A stretch of DNA of 64,000 nucleotides from Kitasatospora sp. MAP12-44 (GCF_029892095.1 NZ_JARZAE010000004.1:1364001-1428000); one strand, 5' to 3'; numbered from the stretch's first letter, positions 25,504 to 35,634 are shown. Translations and numbers: made by a program. Notes: generated from the letters alone by a model not told the origin.

Positions 25504-26133
25504 ATGCCCGAGAGCCGACCGACCCAGCCTGCCGCTGGCACCGCTGTTGACAGTGCCGCTGACACCACTGTGGTTGCTGATGCTGTGGTTGCTGATGAGG
25601 AGATCCTGCTGGAGCTGGTGGACGACGCCGGAAACACCATCGGCACCGCGGAGAAGCTCTGGGCTCACCAGCAGCCGGGGCACCTGCACCGGGCGTTCTC
25701 GGTCTTCCTCTTCGACCAGCAGGGGCGCCTGCTGCTGCAGCGCCGGGCACTGAGCAAGTACCACTCCCCCGGTGTCTGGTCGAACACCTGCTGCGGCCAC
25801 CCCTACCCCGGCGAGTCCCCGTTCGCGGCTGCCGCCCGGCGCACGGCCGAGGAGCTGGGCGCGGCCCCCGCGCTGCTCTGCGAGGCCGGCACGGTCCGCT
25901 ACGACCTGCCGGACGAGGCCTCCGGGCTGATCGAGCGCGAATGGAACCACCTCTTCGTCGGCCTGGTCACCGCCGAGCTGCGGCCGGACTCGAGCGAGGT
26001 CGACGACACCCGGTTCGTCAGCGCCCAGGAGCTCAAGGAGCTTCAGGCGCAGCGACCGTTCTCGGTCTGGTTCAGCACGGTGTTCGAGGCCGCTCTGCCC
26101 GGGATCAGGGAGATCGCCGGACGGGACTGGTAG
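25504..26133 (+). CDS. idi: isopentenyl-diphosphate delta-isomerase, type I
   Basis: A 209-residue Nudix-fold enzyme that interconverts IPP and DMAPP for isoprenoid synthesis. The catalytic cysteine lies in WSNTCCGHPYPGE, the Nudix-like helix in AAAARRTAEELG and the active-site glutamates in IEREWNHLF. A 30-residue Ala/Val/Asp-rich leader precedes the domain. The ATG is preceded by AAAGAGG. It is set apart from the hopanoid operon but belongs to the same supply chain. The last 29 bases overlap the converging ATPase gene. Confidence 0.95.
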   Translation: MPESRPTQPAAGTAVDSAADTTVVADAVVADEEILLELVDDAGNTIGTAEKLWAHQQPGHLHRAFSVFLFDQQGRLLLQRRALSKYHSPGVWSNTCCGHPYPGESPFAAAARRTAEELGAAPALLCEAGTVRYDLPDEASGLIEREWNHLFVGLVTAELRPDSSEVDDTRFVSAQELKELQAQRPFSVWFSTVFEAALPGIREIAGRDW

Positions 26134-26680
26134 ACCGTCCGGGCTCCGGAGTGCCGCTGCCGCCGTCCACCGAGGCCACCGAGGCCGCCTCGACGGGCGG
26201 TGGCAGCGGCAGCGAGGCCCAGATGACCTTGCCACCGTCACCGGTGCGCTCCACGTCGCAGGACCCGCCCGCGTCCAGCGCGATGCTCTTGACCAGCATC
26301 AGCCCGCGGCCGCCGGTCTGCCCATGGTCGCTCTGGACGGCCTTGGGCCGGTACGGGTGCCCGTCCTCCACCGCGACCCGCACCTGACCGTCCCGAATCA
26401 CCACCTCGGTGGTCACCTGAGGCGAGAGCAGGGCGGCATGGGTGACCGCGTTGGTCACCAGCTCGGAGACGATCAGCAGCAGTCCGTCGGTCACATCCTG
26501 GTAGCACGGGCCGGTGATGCCCTGCGCGCGCAACAGGTCCCGCACCGCGTGTCTGACCTGGGGGACCGAGGACTCCTGGGCGGCCGCGACGATCCGCCAG
26601 AGGCCCTTTCCGGCCTCCTCCAGCCCGCCGGGAGACCCCGACATCGTCGGCGCCGGCCACGCCCCGCTGCTCTGATCCAC
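26105..26680 (-). CDS. RsbW/SpoIIAB-like ATP-binding regulatory protein
   Basis: A 191-residue protein with a single histidine-kinase-type ATPase domain (about residues 30-165). The N box is LIVSELVTNAVTHA, with a G box at VAVEDGHP and GGRGLMLV. Such stand-alone domains in Streptomyces act as anti-sigma factor kinases or partners of anti-anti-sigma factors. The C-terminus is Pro/Ser-rich and disordered. The GTG start at 26680 follows GAAGGGTGG. No sigma factor gene lies next to it, so the partner is unknown. Confidence 0.8.
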   Translation of the reverse strand: MDQSSGAWPAPTMSGSPGGLEEAGKGLWRIVAAAQESSVPQVRHAVRDLLRAQGITGPCYQDVTDGLLLIVSELVTNAVTHAALLSPQVTTEVVIRDGQVRVAVEDGHPYRPKAVQSDHGQTGGRGLMLVKSIALDAGGSCDVERTGDGGKVIWASLPLPPPVEAASVASVDGGSGTPEPGRSTSPVRRSP

Positions 26681-27093
26681 GTCGTGCCACCCTTCGTGCA
26701 GGACTCGGGAGGCGTCGCCGGCGCCGGCCGACCTTTCGGGAACGGGGCGTTCCGTTCAGGGCTCCCCTTGGTCTCCAGAGGCTAGGAGAGCCACCTGAAC
26801 CACCGCGAGGGGACGAGGAACTTGCCCCCGCCGGATCGATCCCGACGTACCTTGACGGACTTTGGCCGATCTACTTCCGAACTTCTTCAGCCGACGTTCC
26901 AGGACCGTTCACACTCCCAGAGGTTCCTCCAAGCGCGGCTCCCCCAACGTCGGCCCCCGCCACCCACCACCCCCAGACCTCGGCCCCCGCCGGACCCGAC
27001 CAGCACAAACGCAGGTGAAGAGCACTCCGATTGCCTGGTAATGTTCTCTCTGTCGCCAAGGGGACAGCACAAACCCCCCAAGGCACACACCCT
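26681..27093. other. intergenic region before tRNA-Leu
   Basis: No gene is supported in these 413 bases. The plus-strand frame from 26822 is proline-rich and runs into the tRNA, so I do not accept it. The region should contain the promoters of the ATPase gene (leftward) and of the tRNA gene (rightward), but I could not identify boxes with confidence. Confidence 0.5.
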
Positions 27094-27178
27094 GTCCGGG
27101 TGGCGGAATGGCAGACGCGCTAGCTTGAGGTGCTAGTGCCCTTTATCGGGCGTGGGGGTTCAAGTCCCCCCTCGGACA
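27094..27178 (+). tRNA. tRNA-Leu (anticodon GAG)
   Basis: A full cloverleaf can be drawn. The acceptor stem is GTCCGGG/CTCGGAC, the D arm follows, and the anticodon stem is CTAGC/GCTAG around TTGAGGT, giving anticodon GAG. A class II variable arm and the T arm GGGGG-TTCAAGT-CCCCC follow. CCA is not encoded. The 3' 15 bases form the integration core of the accessory island, and the stop codon of the first integrase lies inside the tRNA gene. Confidence 0.96.
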
Positions 27179-27179
27179 C
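27164..27179. other. attachment core 1 (tRNA end of the island)
   Basis: GTCCCCCCTCGGACAC at the 3' end of tRNA-Leu is repeated exactly at 35594-35609 and with two mismatches at 53175-53190. Its left flank is the tRNA and its right flank the 3' end of a serine integrase gene, as expected for an attL site. Confidence 0.85.
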
Positions 27180-27205
27180 AGACTGATACCCCACGGGGAT
27201 CATCG

Positions 27206-27239
27206 AAGTGCTGGTTGAGATTCATCTCGACCAGCACTT
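27206..27239. repeat. hairpin in the 3' end of integrase 1
   Basis: Arms 27206-27220 and 27225-27239 pair over 15 positions with one wobble around the loop TTCA, 26 bases from the attachment core and inside the integrase coding sequence. Hairpins with other sequences occupy the same place beside cores 2 and 3. Confidence 0.8.
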
Positions 27240-28301
27240 TCTGTTTTCCGGAATCGTACGTCAACACCAGTCCCAACTTCTGATAGAGATCGGCGCGTTC
27301 CGCCGGCTCGGTACGGGTGAGGACGGTGACGAGGTCGGTGTTGGCTCGGACGAGTGCGGCGATGTCGTCGCGCGTCGGCTGGGCCCGACGTGCGGACTGC
27401 GCGGTGCGGAGTTCGGCTTCGGCTCGGGCGCGGGTCGCCTGGGTCTCGGTGATCCAGCCGGTGACGAGGACTGGGTCGGCGCCAGCTTCAAGGGCGGCGC
27501 GGTGGGTGGCGAGTTTCGCGTCACACTGCTTGATCGTCTTCTTCGCGTGCTCGGCGTTGAGGGTGGGGTCCGTGGTCGACGTGACGCCGGCGGCGGTGGT
27601 CATGAGGTCGATGGTGTCGTCGATCCGGTGCGGGGCGAAGATCTTGGCGAGCCAGTGGTCGAGCGGGCCCAGGATGTCCCTCTCGCGCAGGTAGACGTTG
27701 CGGGGGTGCTCGATACGGTTGGCGAGGGCGTACTGCTCGGGGAAGCGGCAGCGGTAGTACGCCTCGTCGTGGGCCCAGTGGCTCTCCATCTTCCGGTCGC
27801 AGCCGGAGTGGATGAAGGTCCCGCGCAGCAGGTAGAGCCTGGTGGTGCGCTTCACTCCGACGGCTGGGCTGGTCCGGGCGTGGGAGGCGATGATGTCCTG
27901 GGCCTGGGCGAAGGTCTCGTCGTCGACGAGTGGGGTGTGGACGATCTTGTCGGAGACGATCCACTTGTCCTGGGTGTTCCAGCGCAGGGTGGTGGTGTAG
28001 CCGAGGGTGACGTCCTCGATGTCGAGGAGGGTCTCTTCCTTGCGCTGCTTGTTCCAGACCTGACGGCCCGTGTAGCGGGGATTGGTGAGGATGGCTCGGA
28101 CGGCGGACTTGGCCCACGCGACTCCGCTGCGGTGCCGGTTGCGGGCGGGATCGTGGGCCGAGGGACAGGGGATGCCGTCGGCGGTCAGGCCCTCGGCGAT
28201 GGCGAAGAACCCCTTGCCCGCGAGGAATTCACAGAAGATCCGCCAGACGATCAGGGCGGTGACCGGGTCGGGCGCCAGCCCGTGCAAGCGCTTGCCATCG
28301 G

Positions 28302-29518
<1,217 letters not shown>

Positions 29519-29717
29519 GGTATCAGGCGCGACAGCGCCGCCAGCCAGAATCGATCCTCCGGCTCGTAGCGGACCGGGCCGGCGATCTGACGGCGCAGCA
29601 CCGCATTCTCGTGCCGGAGCACGAGCAGCGCGGCGTCCTTCGCTGTGTCACGGCGCAGAACCACCCCGGGACGGACACCAGCCGGCGGACCACCTTGTAC
29701 AGCAGCGAGACGATCAC
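29519..29717 (-). pseudogene. frameshifted N-terminal fragment of a second IS transposase
   Basis: MIVSLLYKVVRRLVSVPG in one frame is followed in another frame by RRDTAKDAALLVLRHENAVL and EPEDRFWLAALSRLIP, a typical N-terminus of another integrase-core transposase family. A frameshift splits it near 29664, and it is cut at 29518 by the end of the intact IS. Only about 65 codons remain. Confidence 0.75.
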
Positions 29718-30129
29718 CGGGACATGGTGCCAGCCGAGATCGGGCCTCCGCTGCCACCTGCAGCGATGACTTTCCGAGCCCGACAGGATCTACATTCTGG
29801 AGTGCCGCACCTGCTCCAACCGAATTGCTCCAAGGCCTACTTCGCGGACGCGTTCTACTCCGCATCGGTCCCGCGCTCGCCGGGATCCGTCCTACCTGAA
29901 TCCCCGCGAGCGCGGGGCGGACTCATGGTCGTCAGCGCGAACACCGCCGAGCCGACCTGCATCGCGTTCACCCGGGACTCCCACGCGGGGAGCTTGGACC
30001 CCAGCGGGTCCACCGGGCAGCGCGAGGCGACCAGGACGACCGTGCTGCTCAGGGCATCACCCAGACCGGTGGCGTCCGCCCTCCGAGAGGATCCTGAAGC
30101 AGCTGAGCCCGGTCCAGGCGTACGAGCTG
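29718..30129. other. region without a supported gene
   Basis: Long plus-strand frames here are not convincing: they change character within a few codons and run into the antisense of the next gene. The segment is probably IS flank and deletion debris to the right of the transposase fragment. I see no clear promoter or hairpin. Confidence 0.4.
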
Positions 30130-31143
30130 TCAGGACTGTGCCAGTTCACGAACCTTCCAGAACTCGTCCACGTCGATCGGTTCGGATGAGCCCGCCTGTC
30201 CGGCCTCGGCGTCATCGGGGTACGCCATCAGCTCCGCCAGCGCAGCCGTCGGGAGCAGGCCTCGGTCGTAGGCCTTCTGCAACCGGTCCAGCCAGACCAG
30301 GCCGGCCCGATAGCCGTCGAGATCCACGGCGTCGCATGCCTCGAAGCTCGCCGCACTCTCGGCGTCCGACGCCCACAGGTATCCCAATACCCCCGATTCA
30401 CCGACCACCGGCACGTACTGGACGGGACCGGACGCCTGTCGCCCGTACCCGGCCGTGAATTTCGGCGTCTGGCTGAAGATCCCGTTCCGGTAGGGGATCT
30501 CGAAGCGTCCCCACACGTCGGAGGGAGTGCCGTCGTCGTCCTCGTAGTGGTTCCGGGCGCCCGATTCCGTGGGAACGCTGAACCAGGTCGGGTCGTCGGG
30601 ATCGACTTCTGTGTCCAGCGCCTCGGAAAGCTCCGCCAGGGCCGAGGCGAGGCGGGGTCCGTTCGCCGCGAATACCGACTCCTGGCCGCGCCCTCGCAAA
30701 TCGAACGGCATCCAGGCGTCGGAGAATGCCGTAAGGCCCACGTTGAAGAAGCCTTCGGACACCTCGACGGAGAGGGTGAACATTCCCTCCGTCGCCTGCG
30801 CGCCGCAGTCGGTGTCCACCATTCCGTCGCATGAAGCGAACAGTTCCACAGCGCCGATCTCACTCGGGGTAAGACGCGTCTTGATCTGCGCCACCAGTTC
30901 CTCGGTGGCCCCCGCCCCCTCCTCGGCGATCGCACCGACCCGGAGGTCCGTCTTGAGGAGGTAGCCCCGGTGGCCCCGCTCAGGGACCGCCACGGCCACC
31001 CGTCCTTCGTGCGGAGTGCCCAGGCGGTGCTGGTCGAGGACCCTGACCGCCTGGGCGAACCGGTGGACGGCCTCACTCACCAGGTCGGCCGGACGGCCGG
31101 ACTCTCCCCAGTTCCACCGCGCAACGGGTGTGCTGGCAATCAA
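30130..31143 (-). CDS. putative immunity protein of the type VII toxin
   Basis: A 337-residue acidic soluble protein, not a family I recognise. No signal peptide or transmembrane segment is visible. It contains a mixed alpha/beta stretch with VELFASCDGMVDTDCG and GFFNVGLTAFSDAWMPFDLR, and an acidic C-terminus. It starts at TTG within TTGA, overlapping the stop codon of the toxin gene directly upstream, so the two are made together. That position, right after a polymorphic toxin, is where immunity genes normally lie. The assignment is contextual only. Confidence 0.6.
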   Translation of the reverse strand: MIASTPVARWNWGESGRPADLVSEAVHRFAQAVRVLDQHRLGTPHEGRVAVAVPERGHRGYLLKTDLRVGAIAEEGAGATEELVAQIKTRLTPSEIGAVELFASCDGMVDTDCGAQATEGMFTLSVEVSEGFFNVGLTAFSDAWMPFDLRGRGQESVFAANGPRLASALAELSEALDTEVDPDDPTWFSVPTESGARNHYEDDDGTPSDVWGRFEIPYRNGIFSQTPKFTAGYGRQASGPVQYVPVVGESGVLGYLWASDAESAASFEACDAVDLDGYRAGLVWLDRLQKAYDRGLLPTAALAELMAYPDDAEAGQAGSSEPIDVDEFWKVRELAQS

Positions 31144-33629
31144 GGCTGGCCTCCTGGCATGAATCGGGCGCCGGGCGGATACATGAGCGTGCCGTCCTCG
31201 ACGCGAAGCACAACAATCACACCTTGCTCGTTGTGAATCCTGGTGAGGTCCTTCTCGATACCCGATGCCAGCATATCCGCCATGCTTCCCTTGGTATCGA
31301 CGACGAAGACCTTGACATCGGCTCCGGAGTCAGCAAGCTGCCCCATGTTCTGCCACATCTTGTTGGCGACTTTCATGGGATTCGCGATCTCCTTGAACTG
31401 GTACCCGTAAACGGTCCCGTCCGTGTCGCGGGCCATCACGTCCATGTCGGTCCGCGGCCCGGTCATGACCCCAGGCTTGATTTCGGTCTCCTTCTTGATC
31501 TCGAAACTGATGTCCGTGACGCCGTTCCGCTGCAGCCGGTCGGCCAGCCGAAGCTGCTCGACTCCGCCCGACATCGCGTTCTTCTGGCTGAAGCTGGAAA
31601 CGACCTGGTCGAAGTTCGTCATGCCCTTGAACCGGCCGGACCCGATCATGTCCGCCATCTCCTGGCCCGCAGGGTGGTCCGCCAGGTTGGCCAAGGCCTT
31701 GTCGAGGTCGCCCGGCTTCACCTTGGAGCCGCGCATGACGTCGCGGATCTCCTGCTCCGTCGCACCCCCACGCTCGAAGGGCCTCGGCTCTTCGGTGGAC
31801 GGGTGGTCCCAGCCGTGGGCAGCAGGACTCGGCGGCTCCTGATGGCCGCCCAGGCCCGGGTGGCTGTCGTGGCCACCCGGGGTTGGGTGGCTGTCGTGGC
31901 CACCGGTGGTGTGGCCGGGGCCGCCGTCGTGGCCGGCGGTGGTGTGGCCGGGGCCGCCGTGGTTGCCGTGGTTGGCGCCGCCGGGGGGTTCGTGACTGGC
32001 CCTGGGGCCCTCGGGGGCGTGGCCGCCGGGGGTGTGGTCCGGGGTGTGGGTGGTGGGGGTGTGGTCGGGGATGTCGTGGGGGTGGGAGAGGTCGGAGCCG
32101 AGGTTGACGGCGCGGTCGCCGTCGCGGGCGCCGACGCCGACCAGTTCGGGGGTACGGACCTTGACCGGGGTGTCGAGTTTGACCGGAGGATGGTCGCCGG
32201 CCGGGAGGTTGGCACCCTCGTGCGGAGCCTGCGTCCCGCGCTGCAGCACGTTGCCGTCGTGGTCGTAGACGTTGCCGTGCGGATCCAGAAACTCCGTCCT
32301 GCCACCCAAATCCAACTTCACCGTACCGGGCGGCAGTTCGACAGTACCCTCCGGCACCTTGATACCGCCGTCGGCAGTCCTGATCGCGCCCTCGGGGACC
32401 GCCGTGCCCTCGGGGAGCCTGATACCCCCGTCCGGGAGGTGGACCGCACCCTCGGGCAACGCGAACGCGCCGTCGACGTTGATCTCCGGGATCTTGATGT
32501 CGGTGATGCCCTTCAGGCCCGACATCACATCGCTGACCTTCGAGATCCCGAAACCCGCACCCTTGAACACATACGTCATCGGGTCGATGACCTTGCCGAC
32601 CTTTCCCGCCACCGACAACGTCTTGGCCACCGCGCCGGCCTTCCCCGCGCCCTCCACACCCCCTGCCTCACCGCCGGTGAAAATCGTGGTCAGCACATTG
32701 AACGTGACCGCGCCCGCGGCCCGGGACGGGTTGTGACCCCACTCGTCCCACGCCAACAACGCCTTACCCGTCTCCTTCATCGCGGTACGCGAATCACGCA
32801 ACCAGGAAGGCAACTGCTTGTCGGGGACCATGAAGAACAGCGGCCCCACCCCGGGGATAGTGGTGATGGCCAGACCCGTCGCAAGCTTCGCCAGACCCGT
32901 CCAGGCCTGCCCCGCCGCGCCCCAGCCATTCACGCCCACCAGCGTGCCCAGACCCTTGATCGTCCCCCACACACCGTCGACGATCACACCCTTGCCGAAG
33001 TCGTAGGCGTGGTCCCACACCTTCCACCACGGAACCGACTTGTCGACCGCGTCACCCCACGGCAGGTGCTGCGAATCCTTGAGCGCCTTCGCGTCATAGC
33101 CGTACATGTCCGCGCCGTTGGAACCGTCGTTGACCTTCAGCGGCTTCCCGCCGACCAGCGCCACGATGGCGGCGTAGGCGGTCCGCTCGACCGCCTGGAA
33201 CTGCGTCCAGACATCGGCGATCTCGTTGCGCCGATTGTTGTTCTCGTTGACCTTCCCGCCGTCCTCGCGCCACTTGTGGTCACTGTCGGCCTTGGCCTGG
33301 AACGCTTCCGCCTCACGCTTCAGGTCATCAAGCCTCTTGACCAGCGGAGCGGCGTCCCTCGAGTAGGCGCCCAACGCCCCCGCGATGGTGCAGATGTCGC
33401 CGCTCAGCTTCAGGCCGAGGTCGGAGACCGGCTTCGTGGTCGCGAACAACTGGTCCGCCTCGGGCGCCTGGTAGAACGCCGACAGACCGCCGAAACTGGA
33501 GTGGACGTCCCCGGCCGCGGTGGCGATCGCCGCCCCGTCCGTCGAGATCGACTTGACCTTCACATCCAGCGTCGCCAGGTGGCCGGTGAAGACCGGCACC
33601 TCCGCCGGATTGACCGGATCGTTGCTCAC
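31140..33629 (-). CDS. polymorphic toxin with WXG100-like N-terminus and nuclease-like C-terminus
   Basis: A large 829-residue secreted-effector candidate. The helical N-terminus (about 1-170) resembles type VII secretion substrates. A hydrophobic central region (about 215-345) is followed by repeats of PEGAV/PDGGI type (about 385-435), a DPHGNVYDHDGN motif and a Gly/His/Thr-rich linker (about 510-620). The last 130 residues have SFEIKKE, RTDMDVMARD and YGYQFKEI, the E...D...QxK order of a PD-(D/E)XK nuclease fold. The GTG start overlaps the upstream gene as GTGA. DNA or RNA cleavage is predicted, not shown. Confidence 0.8.
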   Translation of the reverse strand: MSNDPVNPAEVPVFTGHLATLDVKVKSISTDGAAIATAAGDVHSSFGGLSAFYQAPEADQLFATTKPVSDLGLKLSGDICTIAGALGAYSRDAAPLVKRLDDLKREAEAFQAKADSDHKWREDGGKVNENNNRRNEIADVWTQFQAVERTAYAAIVALVGGKPLKVNDGSNGADMYGYDAKALKDSQHLPWGDAVDKSVPWWKVWDHAYDFGKGVIVDGVWGTIKGLGTLVGVNGWGAAGQAWTGLAKLATGLAITTIPGVGPLFFMVPDKQLPSWLRDSRTAMKETGKALLAWDEWGHNPSRAAGAVTFNVLTTIFTGGEAGGVEGAGKAGAVAKTLSVAGKVGKVIDPMTYVFKGAGFGISKVSDVMSGLKGITDIKIPEINVDGAFALPEGAVHLPDGGIRLPEGTAVPEGAIRTADGGIKVPEGTVELPPGTVKLDLGGRTEFLDPHGNVYDHDGNVLQRGTQAPHEGANLPAGDHPPVKLDTPVKVRTPELVGVGARDGDRAVNLGSDLSHPHDIPDHTPTTHTPDHTPGGHAPEGPRASHEPPGGANHGNHGGPGHTTAGHDGGPGHTTGGHDSHPTPGGHDSHPGLGGHQEPPSPAAHGWDHPSTEEPRPFERGGATEQEIRDVMRGSKVKPGDLDKALANLADHPAGQEMADMIGSGRFKGMTNFDQVVSSFSQKNAMSGGVEQLRLADRLQRNGVTDISFEIKKETEIKPGVMTGPRTDMDVMARDTDGTVYGYQFKEIANPMKVANKMWQNMGQLADSGADVKVFVVDTKGSMADMLASGIEKDLTRIHNEQGVIVVLRVEDGTLMYPPGARFMPGGQP
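31850..32110. repeat. Gly/His/Thr-rich coding repeat in the toxin linker
   Basis: Degenerate units encoding GGHDSHP, GPGHTT and DHTP-type motifs repeat across about 260 bases. This is a flexible linker between the trafficking part and the C-terminal toxin domain, not an independent DNA repeat. Confidence 0.6.
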
Positions 33630-34063
33630 TTCGCCCCCTCCGGCGCGATCCCCAACGCCTGAAGGTTCACGCTCTTCGCCGCGTCCTGCGCGTTCTTCGC
33701 CGCCGCCAGGTCACCGTCGAGGTAGGCGTTGGTCGCCTTCACCGCACCCGTCAGACACGCCTCGATCCGCTCGGCCATCGACTTCAACTCCCCCTGACGA
33801 CCATCCAGATACTGCGACAACGCCGCCGCCACCGGACCCAGCGCACCGTGCGACAAAGGCGCGGCTCCCACCGGCACCGGACCCTGGATGTTCACCGTCG
33901 CCTGCGAACCCGGCACCGCGGTCCCCGCCGCCTGGGCCGCCGCCTGCATATCCGACACCAGTGTGTTCAGCGCCGTCGACAGATCATCCGCATGCCCGCC
34001 GACGATCTTCAACTGCCCTTGCACGCCCTGCGGCTGGATGTCCCAACCACCCGAACCCGCCAT
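33626..34063 (-). CDS. type VII secretion-associated protein (DUF6507-like)
   Basis: A 145-residue helical protein starting MAGSGGWDIQPQGVQGQL, with an alanine-rich four-helix pattern similar to ESX substrates or their chaperones. It resembles the Streptomyces family I recall as DUF6507, found beside WXG100 genes and large toxins. The stop overlaps the toxin start, so it is probably a partner or chaperone for toxin export. Confidence 0.75.
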   Translation of the reverse strand: MAGSGGWDIQPQGVQGQLKIVGGHADDLSTALNTLVSDMQAAAQAAGTAVPGSQATVNIQGPVPVGAAPLSHGALGPVAAALSQYLDGRQGELKSMAERIEACLTGAVKATNAYLDGDLAAAKNAQDAAKSVNLQALGIAPEGAK

Positions 34064-34101
34064 CTCCAGCTCCCCCGTTGTCGCCAGTGCCTACCGGCCG
34101 C

Positions 34102-34413
34102 TCAGCCGATGTTGTCGACCGCGGACTTCGCACGCGCCAGCGTCTGCTGCGCGGTGCCGTCGTTCTGCTCCAACGTCGTGCGCAGCAGGTGGATGATGTT
34201 CTTCACCTCACCCGACGCGCTCTGCCAGCGCAGCTCCTTGCCGTGATACGCGTCCGAGACGCCATCCGCCTGGAAGTTCGACATGACGGCCTTGACCTGC
34301 GCATCGCGCGCGGCCATCACCTGCTCCAGACGGCCGATGACCACCTGGATGTTGCTCTGCGCCTCCGCCGACGCGCCCTGGTCGTAGGAACGACGGTCCG
34401 TACCACCGGTCAT
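34102..34413 (-). CDS. WXG100/ESAT-6-like protein
   Basis: A 103-residue helical hairpin protein. A tryptophan in ELRWQSASGEV marks the turn between two long helices, and the length matches WXG100 proteins (about 100 residues), although the strict WxG triplet is absent. Proteins of this form are secreted as dimers by type VII systems. It lies 71 bases downstream of another such gene, and the two likely form a heterodimer. Confidence 0.75.
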   Translation of the reverse strand: MTGGTDRRSYDQGASAEAQSNIQVVIGRLEQVMAARDAQVKAVMSNFQADGVSDAYHGKELRWQSASGEVKNIIHLLRTTLEQNDGTAQQTLARAKSAVDNIG

Positions 34414-34484
34414 GACAGATCACACTCCCCGTTGAAAAGCCCGAAATGAAGGTCGCCCAAAGCCCAGGCCTGCGAAGGCGCAGG

Positions 34485-34817
34485 TCAGCGGGCGCCGAAG
34501 CGGGCCGCGTCGAAGTTCGCCTGCGACATCTGCGTCTTCGCGTTCTGGCCCTGCTCCTGATCACCCGTGCCGAAGGCCTGCTCCATGCCCGACTGACCGC
34601 CCAGGATCGCCGACAGCGACGAGTTCAGCTCGCCCGCGATCTCGTCCGCCCGCGACTTGAACGAGTCGAAGGCGATCTTGCCCTGGCCGTTGAACTTGCC
34701 CTCCAGCGGCTCCGCGGCCGCCACCAACTGCTTGACCAGCGCGCCCAGATCGCCACTGGAGTCCCGCGACCCCGACATCAGCGTCTGCAGCGCCTGCGCC
34801 CCCATGTCGAACTTCAT
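34485..34817 (-). CDS. WXG100/ESAT-6-like protein, first gene of the toxin cassette
   Basis: A 110-residue protein with two amphipathic helices separated by KFNGQGKIAFDSF near residue 45, where the FNGQG/F motif takes the place of WXG. It heads the cassette of four to five minus-strand genes ending with the putative immunity gene. The C-terminus is glutamine-rich. No secretion machinery genes are in the window, so export must rely on a chromosomal type VII system. Confidence 0.75.
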   Translation of the reverse strand: MKFDMGAQALQTLMSGSRDSSGDLGALVKQLVAAAEPLEGKFNGQGKIAFDSFKSRADEIAGELNSSLSAILGGQSGMEQAFGTGDQEQGQNAKTQMSQANFDAARFGAR

Positions 34818-34936
34818 ACCGCTCCCCCGTTCGCCCGACTAATCGTACGTATGTCTATTTCTATCAACCTATATCCCCCCCGACGCAAGCCAGAACCACC
34901 AGGGTGTGACGAAGGCGTGACACATCGACAAGACCC

Positions 34937-35506
34937 TCACGCATCCTTCAGATGCCGCATCAGGCGCTCGAAGTCCGTCCACCCCGACAGGTCCGACGGA
35001 TCCCCCGGGAACCGGTAGTAGAAGGCCGGCCTCGCCTTCGGACCCAGTCTGACAGCAGGCTCCGACAACGGCGTCCGGCGAGCGCGGTCGTCCGGCATCG
35101 CCCGGACCTCCTCCGCACCCAGCACGAACGCCAACGGCACACCCGGCCCTTCGAGACGAGGAGGCACCGCAAGGTCACGGCGGGCCCGGCGAAGTTGCAG
35201 CAGCATCGACTGAAGACGGTGACGGGTCGCCAGCGCCTCGGCCATCCTCGGCAGGACATCCAACGGCACCTCCTCGTCAGCCCCGTAGCCGAAGGCCAGG
35301 GTCACGTCCTCCTCGACACCCGCCTCGGTGCGGGTCACCTTCAGCGTGGCCAGGCCCGGTCACCTCACGCCAGACCGCTCCAGGGCGCCACCGAGCACCA
35401 GCCGCTCGTCCGCGGGGTGGACGGTACGGAAGGTGTCGGCCAACTGCCGCTCAGCCGCCCACCTCACCACCGAGTTGGTCACACGGAATCTCACCAGCGC
35501 CGCACC
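34937..35506 (-). pseudogene. C-terminal part of a DUF6177-like type VII gene, broken by an in-frame TGA
   Basis: Conserved-looking coding sequence runs in one frame from about 35506 (WAAERQLADTFRTVHPADER) across a TGA at 35360-35362 to VTRTEAGVEEDVTLAFGYGA and the end at 34937. The downstream 133 codons could be started from a GTG at 35338. The 5' part of the gene is missing; the attachment core lies only 90 bases further on. The family, recalled as DUF6177, is normally encoded beside Streptomyces type VII secretion genes. Confidence 0.65.
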
Positions 35507-35593
35507 CGGGCATCGACACCCCGTTCCAAGTGTTAGCGGATATCCATGTCCAACTCCCCCAGCACCCCTGATCGCCGTGGGGTAACGGTCTGT

Positions 35594-35609
35594 GTCCCCC
35601 CTCGGACAC
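35594..35609. other. attachment core 2 (junction of elements 1 and 2)
   Basis: An exact copy of the 16-bp core. The right flank matches that of core 1 (integrase 3' end). The left flank, about 45 bases with AGCACCCCTGATCG and ACGGTCTGT, matches that of core 3. A core with both phage-type arms is what a junction between two tandemly integrated elements should look like. Confidence 0.85.
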
Positions 35610-35634
35610 TTACTGTGAGCCCACGGGTTCCCGC

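Noticed and set aside
24232..26241. A 669-codon open frame suggesting a fusion ahead of the nucleotidyltransferase
   Set aside because: The upstream part runs antisense through idi and through a tandem repeat. The enzyme begins properly at ATG 24987 with AGGAG upstream. Only the short relic at 25216-25350 has coding character.
26822..27136. Proline-rich 104-codon plus-strand frame upstream of tRNA-Leu
   Set aside because: It runs into the tRNA gene, has low-complexity Pro/Arg content and no ribosome site.
31128..33662. 844-codon plus-strand frame opposite the toxin gene
   Set aside because: Valine/Gly/Arg-rich shadow; the minus-strand frame has WXG100-like context, overlapping start and stop codons and recognisable motifs.
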